Under the pieces are notes generated by a model. That model saw only the letters and a program-made list of their open reading frames with translations. It was not told where the DNA came from and did no database searches. 64,000 bases of DNA. Source: Dactylosporangium vinaceum. Lineage in GTDB: Bacteria > Actinomycetota > Actinomycetes > Mycobacteriales > Micromonosporaceae. Position 1 is the stretch's first letter, and every line of letters starts with the position of its first letter. Both the position numbers and the translations under genes were made by a program. Shown here in pieces: positions 16,536 to 25,778 of the stretch. The DNA lies in NCBI RefSeq assembly GCF_019904175.1, contig NZ_CP061913.1:9672001-9736000 (forward strand), in the 5' to 3' direction.

Positions 16536-17564
16536 TCAGGGCATGGCGGGAATGGACTCGGGCCGGTCGTCGCGCACATAGACGATCATGTCGCCGGTCT
16601 GGATGGCGGTGCCCTCCGGGTCGGCCAGGGACAGGACCTTGCCCCGGCGGAACAGGGCGATGACCAGCTCCTGCAGCTGGCGCGGCGAGGAGCCGACCTC
16701 GTCGCGGCGGGCCGAGCGCATCGCCAGGGCCATGCCCTGGCCGGGAGTGAGGAGGTCCTCGACGACCTCGATCAGCGGCGGGGCCGTCGTGGACAGGCCC
16801 AGCAGGCGGCCGGCCGTCGCCGACGAGACGATGACGTGGTGGGCGCCCGACTGGCGCAGCAGCGGGGCGTTCTCGGCCTCGCGGACGGCGGCGATGATGG
16901 AGACCTTGCCCGCCGTCAGCTGGCGGACGGTGAGCGTGACCAGGACCGACGCGTCGTCGCTGTCGGTGGCGATGATGACGGCCTTGGCCTCCTGGACGCG
17001 GGCCTCGACCAGGACCGACGAGCGGGTCGCGGAGCCCTCGACGGCGACGAGGCCGTCGGAGGTGGCCTGGCGCAGGGCAGTGCGGTCGCTCTCCACGACG
17101 ATGACGTTCGTCTTGTCGAAGCCGTTCTCGAGCAGGGTGCTCACGGCGGCCCGGCCCTTGGTGCCGTAGCCGCACACGATGACGTGGTTCTTCACGCGCT
17201 TCCTCCACCGCTGCAACCTGAGGTTCGTGCGGTACTGCTCGGTCAGGACTTCGAGTGTGGTGCCGACCAGGATGATCAGGAACAGCACGCGGGCCGGGGT
17301 GATGATGATGATGTTGACGAACCGGGCGCCCTCGGAGACCGGCGTGATGTCGCCGTATCCGGTGGTCGAGAGGGTCACGACCGCGTAGTAGAAGCAGTCC
17401 AGCACGGACAGGCCGTCGTTGTTGACGTCCCGATACCCCTGGCGATCGGCGAAGATGACGCACACGATCGCGACGACCAGGCCTACGGCGAGGCCGAGAC
17501 GGGCACTGATTGCTCGTAGCGGGCCGCGCCGTACCGCTGGAAGGTGGATCACGAAATCTACCAT
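16536..17564 (-). CDS. Two-TM potassium channel with RCK/TrkA domain
   Basis: A 342-residue ion channel. The pore module (about residues 20-115) has two helices flanking a selectivity filter in TLSTTGYGDITP. An RCK nucleotide-binding domain follows, with the Rossmann loop VCGYGTKGRAAV, then a C-terminal regulatory domain ending near GDMIVYVRDD. Such channels are gated by nucleotides or ions and sit in the cytoplasmic membrane. The start is uncertain: ATG 17564 begins a typical short N-terminus but has a weak ribosome site, and an upstream in-frame ATG would add about 20 residues. It is divergent from the frameshifted membrane gene. Confidence 0.88.
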   Translation of the reverse strand: MVDFVIHLPAVRRGPLRAISARLGLAVGLVVAIVCVIFADRQGYRDVNNDGLSVLDCFYYAVVTLSTTGYGDITPVSEGARFVNIIIITPARVLFLIILVGTTLEVLTEQYRTNLRLQRWRKRVKNHVIVCGYGTKGRAAVSTLLENGFDKTNVIVVESDRTALRQATSDGLVAVEGSATRSSVLVEARVQEAKAVIIATDSDDASVLVTLTVRQLTAGKVSIIAAVREAENAPLLRQSGAHHVIVSSATAGRLLGLSTTAPPLIEVVEDLLTPGQGMALAMRSARRDEVGSSPRQLQELVIALFRRGKVLSLADPEGTAIQTGDMIVYVRDDRPESIPAMP

Positions 17565-17661
17565 AAGGGTCGAGCGCCCGGTCGGCCCAAACGGTGGGCC
17601 GCCCGTGCCCCTTTCGCGAATCATGGCTGTGTCCAGGGCCACAATGCGCCAGGATCGATGA

Positions 17662-18776
17662 ATGGTCACCTCAGTTGTCGAACGGCCCGCCCTGCACCGG
17701 CCGGTCTCCAGCGAGCGGCGGGACCTGCTCGTGGCGCTGGCCGCGGTCTGGCTGACCGCCGGGTTGTTCATGGACGGCTGGGCGCACTCGCACGTGCCCG
17801 ACCTGGAGACGTTCTTCACGCCCTGGCACGCCATCCTGTACAGCGGGTACGCCGCACTGGCGGTAAGCCTCACCCGGCCCGAGTGTGGCGTGGCCGCCCC
17901 CAGGGAGCCATGGCGACGTGGGTTCCGGCCGGCTACGGGCTGGGGCTGCTCGGCGCGGTCATGTTCGCGGTCGCCGGCGCCTGCGACATGATGTGGCACC
18001 TCGCGTTCGGGGTCGAGAGGGACCTCGAGGCGCTGCTCAGCCCGCCGCATCTGCTGCTGCTCACCGCCGGCTCCCTCATGATCGCGACGCCCATCCGCGC
18101 GGCCGCGGCCAGGGGTGACCGGCGCCCCGTCCAGCCGGCGGTGCTCATCAGCGCGGCCTGCGGTACCGGAGTCGCCGCATTTTTCTTGAACTATCTGTCG
18201 CCGTTCACCGACGCGCCCGCCGCCAACAGCGGATACGGCAACGGGCAGCCGTTCGGACTGGCCGAATGCCTGGTGTACTCCACGCTCCTCACCACCACCG
18301 CCCTGTTCGTCTGGAGCCGGCTGGGCCACCTGCCGTTCGGGCTCATCACGCTCGTCGTGGCCGCGGCGTCGGTGCCCAACGGGGTGTTCGACGACTTCGA
18401 GAACCTGGCCGCGCAGCTGTGGCCGCTGCTCGGGGCCGTCGCCGCCGACTTCGCCGTGCAGGGGGTGGCCGCGCGCCGGCCGCGGTTCGTGCCGCTCACC
18501 GTCGGCGTGGCCCTGCCGCTCGCCGTCTGGCCGGCGCACCTGGTCGGCGTGCAGATGTCCCTCGGTGTGGCCTGGTCGCTGGAGCTGTGGAGCGGCGTCG
18601 TCGCGCTGACCACCCTCGCCGGAGCGGCACTCGGCGCTCTGGTCACGCCGGGCCCGGCGCCCCGGGGTCAGGCCGTCCCGGGCCGGTCGGTGCAGAGCCT
18701 GTCGGTCCAAAGCCTGCCGGTCCAGACCTTGGCTGTCCCTGAAGGGGGGTCGGCAATCGACGGCGGTGACGATTAA
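17662..18776 (+). pseudogene. Multi-pass membrane protein with an internal frameshift
   Basis: Two overlapping frames together make one sensible protein. The first (from ATG 17662, AGGA upstream) encodes LVALAAVWLTAGLFMDGWAH and TPWHAILYSGYAALAV, then runs off into a nonsense tail. The second frame picks up with WVPAGYGLGLLGAVMFAVAG and continues through about seven more hydrophobic segments to 18776. The break lies near a run of five C at 17897-17901, and adding one C would join the frames. This could be a real mutation, an assembly error or, less likely, a programmed -1 slip. The intact family is an uncharacterised actinobacterial membrane protein. The C-terminal tail contains a 15-bp tandem repeat. 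Confidence 0.75.
18686..18740. repeat. 15-bp coding repeat
   Basis: Units at 18686-18700, 18701-18715 and 18716-18730, with a decayed fourth, encode SVQSL-SVQSL-PVQTL at the extreme C-terminus of the frameshifted membrane protein. Confidence 0.8.
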
Positions 18777-18786
18777 AGTCGCTCGG

Positions 18787-19434
18787 GTGCGGGATCTGTT
18801 GCCGGAGTGGGTGGCCGTCGAGGTCGCCGGCGAGGCGGACTACACGGCCGAGCTGCTGCCCGACGAGGCGGCCGCGCTGAGTGCGCGGGCCGTCTCCAAC
18901 CGGCGGCGGGAGTTCACCGCTGGCCGCAGCTGTGCCCGGCGGGCGCTGGCCCGGCTCGGCGTGCACGGGAAGCCGCTGGTGCCCTCCGAGCACCGGGCGC
19001 CGATCTGGCCGCAGGGTACGACCGGCAGCATCACCCACACCGCCGGCTACTGCGCGGCCGCGGTGGCCCTCAGCACCGATGTGCGGGCCGTCGGCATCGA
19101 CGCGGAGCGGCGCACGATCCTGCCGCAGAACGTCCGCCCGGCGATCTGCCTGCCGGAGGAGCTGGCCTGGTGCGCGCAGCGGCCGGACGAGGACTGGTGG
19201 CCGGCGGTGCACTTCTCGGCCAAGGAGGTCGTCTACAAGCTCTGGTCGCCGATCATGGGGACCTGGCTCGACTTCATGGACGCGCGGCTGACGATCGACG
19301 TGGATCGCCAGGAGTTCGAGGCCGAGATCCTGCCCGAGAAGCTGGCGAAGGAGCCGGGCGCCCCCAAGCTGTTCCGGGGCCGTTTCCACGCCGCCCCCGA
19401 CCTGGTCCGCAGCGCCGGGGTCGTCATCGCGTAA
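18787..19434 (+). CDS. 4'-phosphopantetheinyl transferase (Sfp/EntD type)
   Basis: A 215-residue enzyme that moves phosphopantetheine from coenzyme A to a carrier-protein serine. The magnesium-binding GIDAERR motif and the FSAKEVVYKLW helix are both present, as is an EntD-like N-terminus (RDLLPEWVAVEV). I chose GTG 18787 because TAAAGT (18774-18779) stands 7 nt upstream; an upstream GTG at 18766 would only extend the N-terminus. It could serve polyketide or non-ribosomal peptide synthetases elsewhere, since none is in this window. Confidence 0.9.
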   Translation: MRDLLPEWVAVEVAGEADYTAELLPDEAAALSARAVSNRRREFTAGRSCARRALARLGVHGKPLVPSEHRAPIWPQGTTGSITHTAGYCAAAVALSTDVRAVGIDAERRTILPQNVRPAICLPEELAWCAQRPDEDWWPAVHFSAKEVVYKLWSPIMGTWLDFMDARLTIDVDRQEFEAEILPEKLAKEPGAPKLFRGRFHAAPDLVRSAGVVIA

Positions 19435-19441
19435 CCACCAC

Positions 19442-19648
19442 CTACGGCAAGGTCCCCATCCGCGGCCCGTGCACGATGTCCCCGTAGAGCTCGTCGACCG
19501 GGTCGGGCCCGAGCTCGACGTGCCCGCCCACGACATCGGGAAGGTCCGCGGCGAGCTCCTCCGGCCCCGCGCACAGCACGAGCCGCCGCGGCAGCCCGGA
19601 TTCCCCGTCGGCCAAGAACCCATGATCTAGAACATCCGTTCTAACCAT
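19442..19648 (-). CDS. 68-residue orphan protein, damage-type promoter
   Basis: A small acidic protein (MVRTDVLDHGF through YGDIVHGPRMGTLP) with no recognised domain. It fits exactly between two genes: its stop is 8 nt from the convergent transferase stop. The start is fixed by the promoter: ATG 19648 lies 6 nt after TATGGT in a TTGTCGTAC-N8-TANNNT layout, the same as for the gene at 15529. It is the only feature between the transferase and the rhaB stop, and shares no similarity with either. Confidence 0.7.
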   Translation of the reverse strand: MVRTDVLDHGFLADGESGLPRRLVLCAGPEELAADLPDVVGGHVELGPDPVDELYGDIVHGPRMGTLP

Positions 19649-19677
19649 GGCGCCACCATACCGCCCGGGTACGACAA
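19649..19677 (-). promoter_or_regulatory. RecA-NDp/PafBC-type promoter
   Basis: On the minus strand TTGTCGTAC (19677-19669), 8 nt, TATGGT (19660-19655), 6 nt, then ATG 19648. The first nine bases and all spacings are identical to the promoter at 15790-15818. Confidence 0.75.
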
Positions 19678-19685
19678 AGAACCGC

Positions 19686-21047
19686 TCAGACGCGCGGCAT
19701 GTACCGAACAATCGGCTGCGTGGTCCGCACCAGCTCCCGCATGTCGGACAAGTCCGAATCGACAGCACCGAGCGCCCGCGCCTGCACCAGGATGTTTCCG
19801 AGTGCCCCCGCCTCGACCGGCCCGGCCAGCACCGGCAGCCCGCAGGCGTCGGCCGTCAACTGGCACAGCAGCGTGTTGAGCGCCCCGCCCCCGACCATGT
19901 GCACGACGTCCACCGTCACGCCCGCCAGCCGCCGCGCGTCGTCGATCGCCCGCCGGTAGGCCAGGGCCAGCGAGTCGAGGATGCAGCGCGTCATCTCCAC
20001 CGGCGTCGCCGGCACCGGCTGGTCCGCGGCCCGGCACGCGGCCGCGATGCGCGCCGGCATGTCCCCGGGGGCCAGGAAGGCGGGATCGGTGGCGTCGACG
20101 ACGCTGCGCCCGGCCGGTGCCTGCGCCGCCCCGGCCAGCAGCGCGGCCAGCGGAGTGTCCCACTCCCGCATGCACTCCTGCAGCAGCCAGAGCCCCATGA
20201 CGTTGCGGAGGTACCGCACCGTGCCGTCGACGCCGATCTCGTTGGTGAACCCGGCCGCGTAGGACTCACGGGAGACCACCGGGGCCGGCAGCTCGACCCC
20301 GACAAGCGACCAGGTGCCGCACGAGATGTACGCGAAGTTGCCGGCGCCGGGCACCCCGGCCACCGCCGACGCCGTGTCGTGCGACGCGACGACGGTGACC
20401 GCGGTATCCGGCGACACCCCGAGTGCGGCTTTGATCGTGCCCGCCGGCGTGCCGGGCATACGCAGGGGCGGCAGCAGCGACGCGTCCACCCCGGCGAGCT
20501 CGAGCATGGCCGGCGACCAGCCCTTGCCGCCCGCCGCGAGCAGCCCGGTGGTCGACGCGTTCGTCAGCTCCGTGCCCGCGACGCCGGTGAGCCAGTACGA
20601 GAGCAGATCCGGGATCAGCAGCAGCGTCCGGGCCGCCGCGAACGCGGCACTCGACCGGGCCGCGACCAGCTGGAACACGGTGTTGAACGGCATTGTCGCG
20701 ATGCCCGTGGCCGCGTACAGCTCGTAGCCGTCGAACCGCTCGGCCACCCCGTCCGTCCGCGCGTCGCGGTAGTGGACGGGGTTGCCGAGCAGCGCGCCGT
20801 CGGCGTCGAGCAGGCCGTAGTCGACGGCCCACGAGTCGATGCCCACCGAGTCGAGCGGGCCCGCGGCCCGCAGGCCCTCCAGCACGCCGCGGTAGAGCGA
20901 CAGGACGTCCCAGTGCAGCGTGGCGCCGACCTGGACCGGCTCGTTCGGAAACCGGGCCACCTCGCGGAAGGTGAGCGCGCCGGGCGAGACGTCGGCCACG
21001 ATCACCCGGCCGTTCGAGGCCCCCAGATCGACCGCCGCGATCCTCAT
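19686..21047 (-). CDS. rhaB: L-rhamnulokinase
   Basis: A 453-residue FGGY-family sugar kinase that phosphorylates L-rhamnulose at C1. The N-terminal phosphate-binding segment AAVDLGASNGRVI, the substrate-side SVGIDSWAVDYGLLD and the C-terminal VHMVGGGALNTLLCQL are all RhaB-like. Its ATG overlaps the rhaEW stop as ATGA, so it is the last gene of the minus-strand rhamnose operon. It supplies the substrate of RhaEW. Confidence 0.95.
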   Translation of the reverse strand: MRIAAVDLGASNGRVIVADVSPGALTFREVARFPNEPVQVGATLHWDVLSLYRGVLEGLRAAGPLDSVGIDSWAVDYGLLDADGALLGNPVHYRDARTDGVAERFDGYELYAATGIATMPFNTVFQLVAARSSAAFAAARTLLLIPDLLSYWLTGVAGTELTNASTTGLLAAGGKGWSPAMLELAGVDASLLPPLRMPGTPAGTIKAALGVSPDTAVTVVASHDTASAVAGVPGAGNFAYISCGTWSLVGVELPAPVVSRESYAAGFTNEIGVDGTVRYLRNVMGLWLLQECMREWDTPLAALLAGAAQAPAGRSVVDATDPAFLAPGDMPARIAAACRAADQPVPATPVEMTRCILDSLALAYRRAIDDARRLAGVTVDVVHMVGGGALNTLLCQLTADACGLPVLAGPVEAGALGNILVQARALGAVDSDLSDMRELVRTTQPIVRYMPRV

Positions 21048-23047
21048 CGCAGGAACGCCGCCGCGACGCCGGCGTCGACCGGGATGTGCAGGCCGGTGGT
21101 GTGCGACAGCTCTCCGGCGGTCAGCACGAAGACGGCGTTGGCCACGTGCTCCGGCAGCACCTCGCGCTTGAGGATGGTCCGCTTGGCGTAGAACGCGCCG
21201 AGCTCCTCCTCGGGCACGCCGTAGACCGCGGCCCGCTGCGCGCCCCAGCCCGAGGCGAAGATCCCGGAGCCGCGGACCACGCCGTCCGGGTTGATCCCGT
21301 TGACCCGGATCCCGTACTCCCCCAGCTCCGCCGCCAGCAGCCGCACCTGATGGGCCTGGTCGGCCTTCGTCGCCCCGTACGCGACATTGTTGGGGCCGGC
21401 GAACACCGAGTTCTTCGACGAGATGTAGACGATGTCGCCGCCCAGCCCCTGGGCGACCATCACCCGCGCGGCCTCACGGGCCACGAGGAACGAGCCCTTC
21501 GCCATCACGTCGTGCTGGAGGTCCCAGTCGGCCTCAGTCGTCTCCAGCAGCGGCTTCGAGATCGACAGCCCGGCGTTGTTGACGACGAGGTCCACGCCGC
21601 CGAACGCCAGCACCGCCTCGCGCAGCGCCGCCGCGACCGCCGCCGCGTCGGTGACGTCGACGGTCACCGGGACGGCCACGTCCGCCCCGCCGATCTCGGC
21701 CGCCACCGTGGCCGCCGCCGTCGCGTCCCGGTCGGCGACCACGACGCACGCGCCCTCGGCCGCCAGCCGCAGGGCTATCGCCCGCCCGATGCCCGAGCCG
21801 CCGCCGGTGACGAGCGCGATCCGGGTGGCCAGGGGCTTGGGCTTCGGCATCCGCTGGAGCTTCGCCTCCTCGAGCGCCCAGTATTCGATCCGGAACTTCT
21901 CGGCCTCGTCGATCGGCGCGTATACGGACACCGACTCGGCGCCGCGCATCACGTTTATGGCGTTGACGTAGAACTCGCCGGCGACCCGGGCCGTCTGCTT
22001 GTCGGCCCCGAACGAGAACATCCCGACGCCGGGCACGAGCACGATCGCCGGGTCGGCGCCCCGCATCGGCGGCGAGTCCGCGACCGCGTGGCGCTGGTAG
22101 TACGCCGCATACTCGGCGCGATACGCCGCGTGGATCTCGCGGATCGACTCCTCCGTCCCGCCGCCGGGCTGGAGCACCATGGGGCGGACCTTCGTGCGCA
22201 GGAAGTGGTCCGGGCACGAGGTCCCGAGCCCGGCCAGCCGGAGCAGCTCGGCCGACCCCACGAAGTCCAGCACCACGTCGTCGTCGACGAAGTGCCCGAC
22301 CTGCGCCCGGTCGGTGGACGCGAGACCCCGCAGCAGCGGCATGAGCTCGGCCGCTCGCTCCCGGCGATTCTCGAGTGCGGGGTGAAGCCGCGATCCGAAC
22401 GGCTCCGGGTGCCCCTTGGCGGCGAGAAACGCAGCCGCGGTACTGATGATCGTGAGCGAGTTGGCCTCGCACTCCTCGGACGTGGCGCCCCACGCGGTGA
22501 TGCCGTGACCGCCCAGGATGACGCCTATCGCCTGCGGGTTGGCCCTGTGCACAGCGGCGATGTCGAGCCCGAGCTGGAAGCCGGGCCGGCGCCACGGCAC
22601 CCACAGCACGCGATCGCCGAAGCACTCCTTGGTGAGCTCCGGGCCGTCGGCCGCGGTGGCCAGGGCGATCCCGGCGTCGGGGTGCAGGTGGTCGACGTGC
22701 GGTGCGGCAACGAGACCGTGCATCGCCGTGTCGATGGACGGGGCGGCACCACCGCGGCCGTGCAGGCAGTAGTCGAACGCGGCGACCATCTCGTCTTCGC
22801 GGTCGACACCCGGGTAGACGTCGACGAGCGAGCGGAGCCGGTCGAGGCGCAGGACGGCCAGGCCAGAAGGCTTCAACGTGCCCAGATCGCCGCCGGAGCC
22901 CTTCACCCAGAGCAGTTCGACGTCGGCGCCCGTCACCGGGTCTGTGGCAGTACCCTTTGCGGAAGTATTGCCACCGGCATAGTTCGTGTTGCGCGGGTCG
23001 GCGCCCAGGCGGTTCGACCGGGCGATCAACTCGGAAGACGTGCTCAT
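21044..23047 (-). CDS. rhaEW: Bifunctional rhamnulose-1-phosphate aldolase/lactaldehyde dehydrogenase
   Basis: A 667-residue fusion. The N-terminal class II aldolase/adducin domain has HVDHLHPD and the GGHGITAWG motif and cleaves rhamnulose-1-phosphate to dihydroxyacetone phosphate and L-lactaldehyde. The C-terminal short-chain dehydrogenase (from about residue 425) has TGGGSGIG, NNAG and YGATKADQ and oxidises the lactaldehyde to L-lactate. Passing the aldehyde between domains would limit its toxicity. ATG 23047 overlaps the rhaI stop as ATGA; an in-frame ATG at 23056 is the alternative. Confidence 0.95.
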   Translation of the reverse strand: MSTSSELIARSNRLGADPRNTNYAGGNTSAKGTATDPVTGADVELLWVKGSGGDLGTLKPSGLAVLRLDRLRSLVDVYPGVDREDEMVAAFDYCLHGRGGAAPSIDTAMHGLVAAPHVDHLHPDAGIALATAADGPELTKECFGDRVLWVPWRRPGFQLGLDIAAVHRANPQAIGVILGGHGITAWGATSEECEANSLTIISTAAAFLAAKGHPEPFGSRLHPALENRRERAAELMPLLRGLASTDRAQVGHFVDDDVVLDFVGSAELLRLAGLGTSCPDHFLRTKVRPMVLQPGGGTEESIREIHAAYRAEYAAYYQRHAVADSPPMRGADPAIVLVPGVGMFSFGADKQTARVAGEFYVNAINVMRGAESVSVYAPIDEAEKFRIEYWALEEAKLQRMPKPKPLATRIALVTGGGSGIGRAIALRLAAEGACVVVADRDATAAATVAAEIGGADVAVPVTVDVTDAAAVAAALREAVLAFGGVDLVVNNAGLSISKPLLETTEADWDLQHDVMAKGSFLVAREAARVMVAQGLGGDIVYISSKNSVFAGPNNVAYGATKADQAHQVRLLAAELGEYGIRVNGINPDGVVRGSGIFASGWGAQRAAVYGVPEEELGAFYAKRTILKREVLPEHVANAVFVLTAGELSHTTGLHIPVDAGVAAAFLR

Positions 23048-24234
23048 GCTCCCCATCCAGCCTGCGAGCCGCCGACGCGCTCGGCGACGATCTTCTCCAG
23101 GTAGCCCGAGCGCTTGTACGCCCGGATCGGGTCCGGGTCCAGGCCCATGTCCTCGCGCACCGAGCGCAGGAGCGGGCGGACATCGCAGTTGTACGCGTCC
23201 ATGAGGACCTCATTGGCCTCGAGGACGTCACCGGCGTCCTGCGCCGCCTTCAGTGCCGCATGGTCGACGAGCAGCGCCTTCGCCGTCGCCTCCTGCACGT
23301 TGAGGACCGAGCGGATCACGGCCTGGATCTTCGGCTCGATGTTGTGGCACTGGTCGAGCATGAACGCGATGCCCTTGTAGGCGCCCTCGTCGCTCAGCGC
23401 GTCCGCGAGCACGATCTCGTGCATGATGCGGAACAGCTGGAACGGGTCGGCCGCACCCACCATCAGGTCGTCGTCGGCGTAGAAGCGGGAGTTGAAGTCG
23501 AAGCCCCCGAGCTTCCCGGCCCGCAGCAGCTGCGCGACGATGAACTCGATGTTCGTGCCCGGCGCGTGGTGGCCGGTGTCGATGACGACCTGGGCCCGGT
23601 CGCCGAGGGCCATGCAGTGCATGTAGGCGGTACCCCAGTCGGGCACGTCGGTCATGTAGAAGGCCGGCTCGAAGAGCTTGTACTCCAGCAGCATCCGCTG
23701 GTGCTCGCCCAGGCGCGCATAGGTCTCGGCCAGGGCCGTGGCGAGCCGGTCCTGGCGGGTGCGCACGTCGTCCTGGCCCGGGTAGTTGGTGCCGTCGGAG
23801 AACCACAGCTTCAGGTCCCGCGACCCGGTGCGGTCCATGATGTCGACGCACTCGAGCATGTGCCCGATCGCCTTGCGCCGGATGGCGGCGTCGGGGTTGG
23901 TGACGCTGCCGAGCTTGTAGTCGTTGTCCTGGAACACGTTGGTGTTGATGGTGCCGACCCTGACCCCCAGCTCGGTCGCGTGCCGGGCCAGGTCGGCGTA
24001 GTCGTCGACGAGGTCCCACGGGATGTGCAGCGCGACGCTCGGCGCGACGCCGGTGTAGCGCTGGACCTGGGCGGCGTCGGCGAGCTTCTCGTACGGGTCC
24101 CGGGGCACGCCCTCCTGCGGGAACACCTTGAAGCGCGTGCCCGAGTTGCCGTACGCCCAGGACGCCGTCTCGATCCGCTGGTCGCGCAGCCGCGCCGCGA
24201 CACGCGCCCGCGTCTCCGGGGCGAGCTCAGTCAT
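23044..24234 (-). CDS. rhaI: L-rhamnose isomerase
   Basis: A 396-residue xylose-isomerase-fold enzyme of the RhaI type, distinct from E. coli RhaA. Metal- and substrate-binding segments are visible at VVIDTGHHAPGTN, GGFDFNSRFYADDDL and MLEYKLFEP. It converts L-rhamnose to L-rhamnulose. Its ATG overlaps the rhaM stop and its stop overlaps the rhaEW start, so the operon is tightly coupled here. Confidence 0.95.
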   Translation of the reverse strand: MTELAPETRARVAARLRDQRIETASWAYGNSGTRFKVFPQEGVPRDPYEKLADAAQVQRYTGVAPSVALHIPWDLVDDYADLARHATELGVRVGTINTNVFQDNDYKLGSVTNPDAAIRRKAIGHMLECVDIMDRTGSRDLKLWFSDGTNYPGQDDVRTRQDRLATALAETYARLGEHQRMLLEYKLFEPAFYMTDVPDWGTAYMHCMALGDRAQVVIDTGHHAPGTNIEFIVAQLLRAGKLGGFDFNSRFYADDDLMVGAADPFQLFRIMHEIVLADALSDEGAYKGIAFMLDQCHNIEPKIQAVIRSVLNVQEATAKALLVDHAALKAAQDAGDVLEANEVLMDAYNCDVRPLLRSVREDMGLDPDPIRAYKRSGYLEKIVAERVGGSQAGWGA

Positions 24235-24554
24235 TGCAATGCTCCAAGCTGGTGCTCCAGGTTGAACACCTCGTCGAGGACGACAAGCTGCCGCCCGTGG
24301 ATGAAGAACTCCGCCATCTGCGCCTCCCAGCGCGCGGACACCTCCGTGGCGTCCATGGCGGCCTGCGCCCGTGCGAGGTCGTCGGTGAGCAGGGTCCCGA
24401 CAAGCAGCCCGTCGTCGCGCAGGAAGAGCTGGTAGTCGTGCCAGCCGGCGTCGCGCAGGGCGACGAGCATGTCCGGCCAGACCTGGGCATGGCGGCGCCG
24501 GTACTCCTCCAGGCGCTCCGGTTTGACCTGCAGCGTGAAGCAGACTCGACGCAC
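24231..24554 (-). CDS. rhaM: L-rhamnose mutarotase
   Basis: A 107-residue RhaM/RhaU protein (FTLQVKPERLEEYRRRHAQVWP at the start, with the C-terminal Trp/His-containing strands). It interconverts the alpha and beta anomers so that the isomerase gets its preferred form. ATG 24554 has AAGGAAAGGG just upstream. It follows rhaS after a 126-nt gap that contains a strong stem-loop. Confidence 0.93.
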   Translation of the reverse strand: MRRVCFTLQVKPERLEEYRRRHAQVWPDMLVALRDAGWHDYQLFLRDDGLLVGTLLTDDLARAQAAMDATEVSARWEAQMAEFFIHGRQLVVLDEVFNLEHQLGALQ

Positions 24555-24629
24555 GCCATACCCTTTCCTTGGCCGAAATCGTGATATGTCCGATAGGTCG
24601 CGGCGCGGAGCGCCCGACTTATCGTGCTG

Positions 24630-24672
24630 CCGCGCGCGAAGAGCCGGCTGGAGCCGTCGCCGCCGCGCGCGG
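24630..24672 (-). other. Intercistronic stem-loop after rhaS
   Basis: Perfect 9-bp arms CCGCGCGCG (24630-24638) and CGCGCGCGG (24664-24672) flank a 25-nt loop with its own small GGCT/AGCC hairpin. It starts 8 nt beyond the rhaS stop. There is no U-tract. By analogy with other sugar operons it may protect the rhaS message or reduce read-through into rhaM. Confidence 0.55.
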
Positions 24673-24680
24673 CGCCGCCA

Positions 24681-25736
24681 CTAGAAGTTGAACTGGTCGA
24701 TGTTGTCGGCCTTGAAGGTGTACGGGTCGCCCAGCAGGACGGTGCCGTCCTTGCCGACGGTGAACTCGCCCAGCTTGCCCGCGGTGAACTTGTCACCCTC
24801 CTTGCCCTTGATGACGCCGGAGGCGAGGGCGGCACCCGCGTACGCGGCCAGGTAGCCCAGGTCGGCCGGGTTCCACAGGGCGAACGCCTTGACGGTGCCG
24901 TCCTTGACGTACGCCTTCATCTGGTTCGGGGTGCCCAGGCCGGTCAGCTGGACCTTGCCCTTGTACGTCGAGCCGCTCAGGTAGCGCCCGGCCGCCGCGA
25001 TGCCCACGGTGGTCGGCGAGATGATGCCCTTGAGGTTGGGGTGCTTGGCCATCAGGCCCTGCGCCTCCTGGAACGACTTCTGGTCCTCGTCGTCGCCGTA
25101 GACCGTGTCGACGAGCTTGAGCTTGCTGTACTCCGGCTTGCCCAGCTCGGTCTTCATCTGCTCGATCCAGGCGTTCTGGTTCGTCGCGTTCGCCGTGGCC
25201 GAGAGGATCGCGATCTCGCCGCCGTCCGGGCCGATCGCGTCGGAGATGAGCTTGACCTGGATCTTCGCGATGCCCTCGCTGGTGGCCTGGTTGATGAACA
25301 GGTCGCGGCACTCGGGCTTGGTGTCGGAGTCGTAGGTGACGACCTTCGCGCCGTTCGTCCGGGCCTCCTTCAGGGCGCCGCAGATGGCGTCCTTGTCGTT
25401 GGCCGAGACGGCGATGACGTTCGCGCCCTGCTGCGAGAGCGTGTTGATGTAGCTGACCTGTGCCGAGGGGCTGGCCTCGGAGGGGCCGGTCTCGCTGTAG
25501 GTGCCCTTGAACTCCTCGACCGCGACCTTGCCGCCCTTGTTGTCGGACGTGTCGAAGTAGGGGTTGTTGACCTGCTTCGGCAGGAAGGCGACCTTCAGGC
25601 CGGACTTGATGGTCGTGGAGCCGCCGGCTCCGGCGCTGCTGTCGCTCGACGTACCGGAGCCGGAGTCCTCGGCGCAGGCCGACATGCTGAACGCGAGCGC
25701 GGTGGCGACCACGGCCGCGATGAGCTTGCCTCTCAT
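24681..25736 (-). CDS. rhaS: Rhamnose ABC transporter substrate-binding lipoprotein
   Basis: A 351-residue periplasmic-binding-protein-fold lipoprotein. The signal MRGKLIAAVVATALAFSMSA ends in a lipobox with the acylated Cys before AEDSG. The mature part begins with LKVAFLPKQVNNPYFDTSDN, as in RhaS-type rhamnose binders. It delivers the sugar to RhaPQ/T. Note that this rhaS is the binding protein and not the enteric AraC regulator of the same name. Confidence 0.93.
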   Translation of the reverse strand: MRGKLIAAVVATALAFSMSACAEDSGSGTSSDSSAGAGGSTTIKSGLKVAFLPKQVNNPYFDTSDNKGGKVAVEEFKGTYSETGPSEASPSAQVSYINTLSQQGANVIAVSANDKDAICGALKEARTNGAKVVTYDSDTKPECRDLFINQATSEGIAKIQVKLISDAIGPDGGEIAILSATANATNQNAWIEQMKTELGKPEYSKLKLVDTVYGDDEDQKSFQEAQGLMAKHPNLKGIISPTTVGIAAAGRYLSGSTYKGKVQLTGLGTPNQMKAYVKDGTVKAFALWNPADLGYLAAYAGAALASGVIKGKEGDKFTAGKLGEFTVGKDGTVLLGDPYTFKADNIDQFNF

Positions 25737-25778
25737 GTGAATCCTTTCAAGTGGGGTGCCGCGAGTGGGGGTTGCGGG

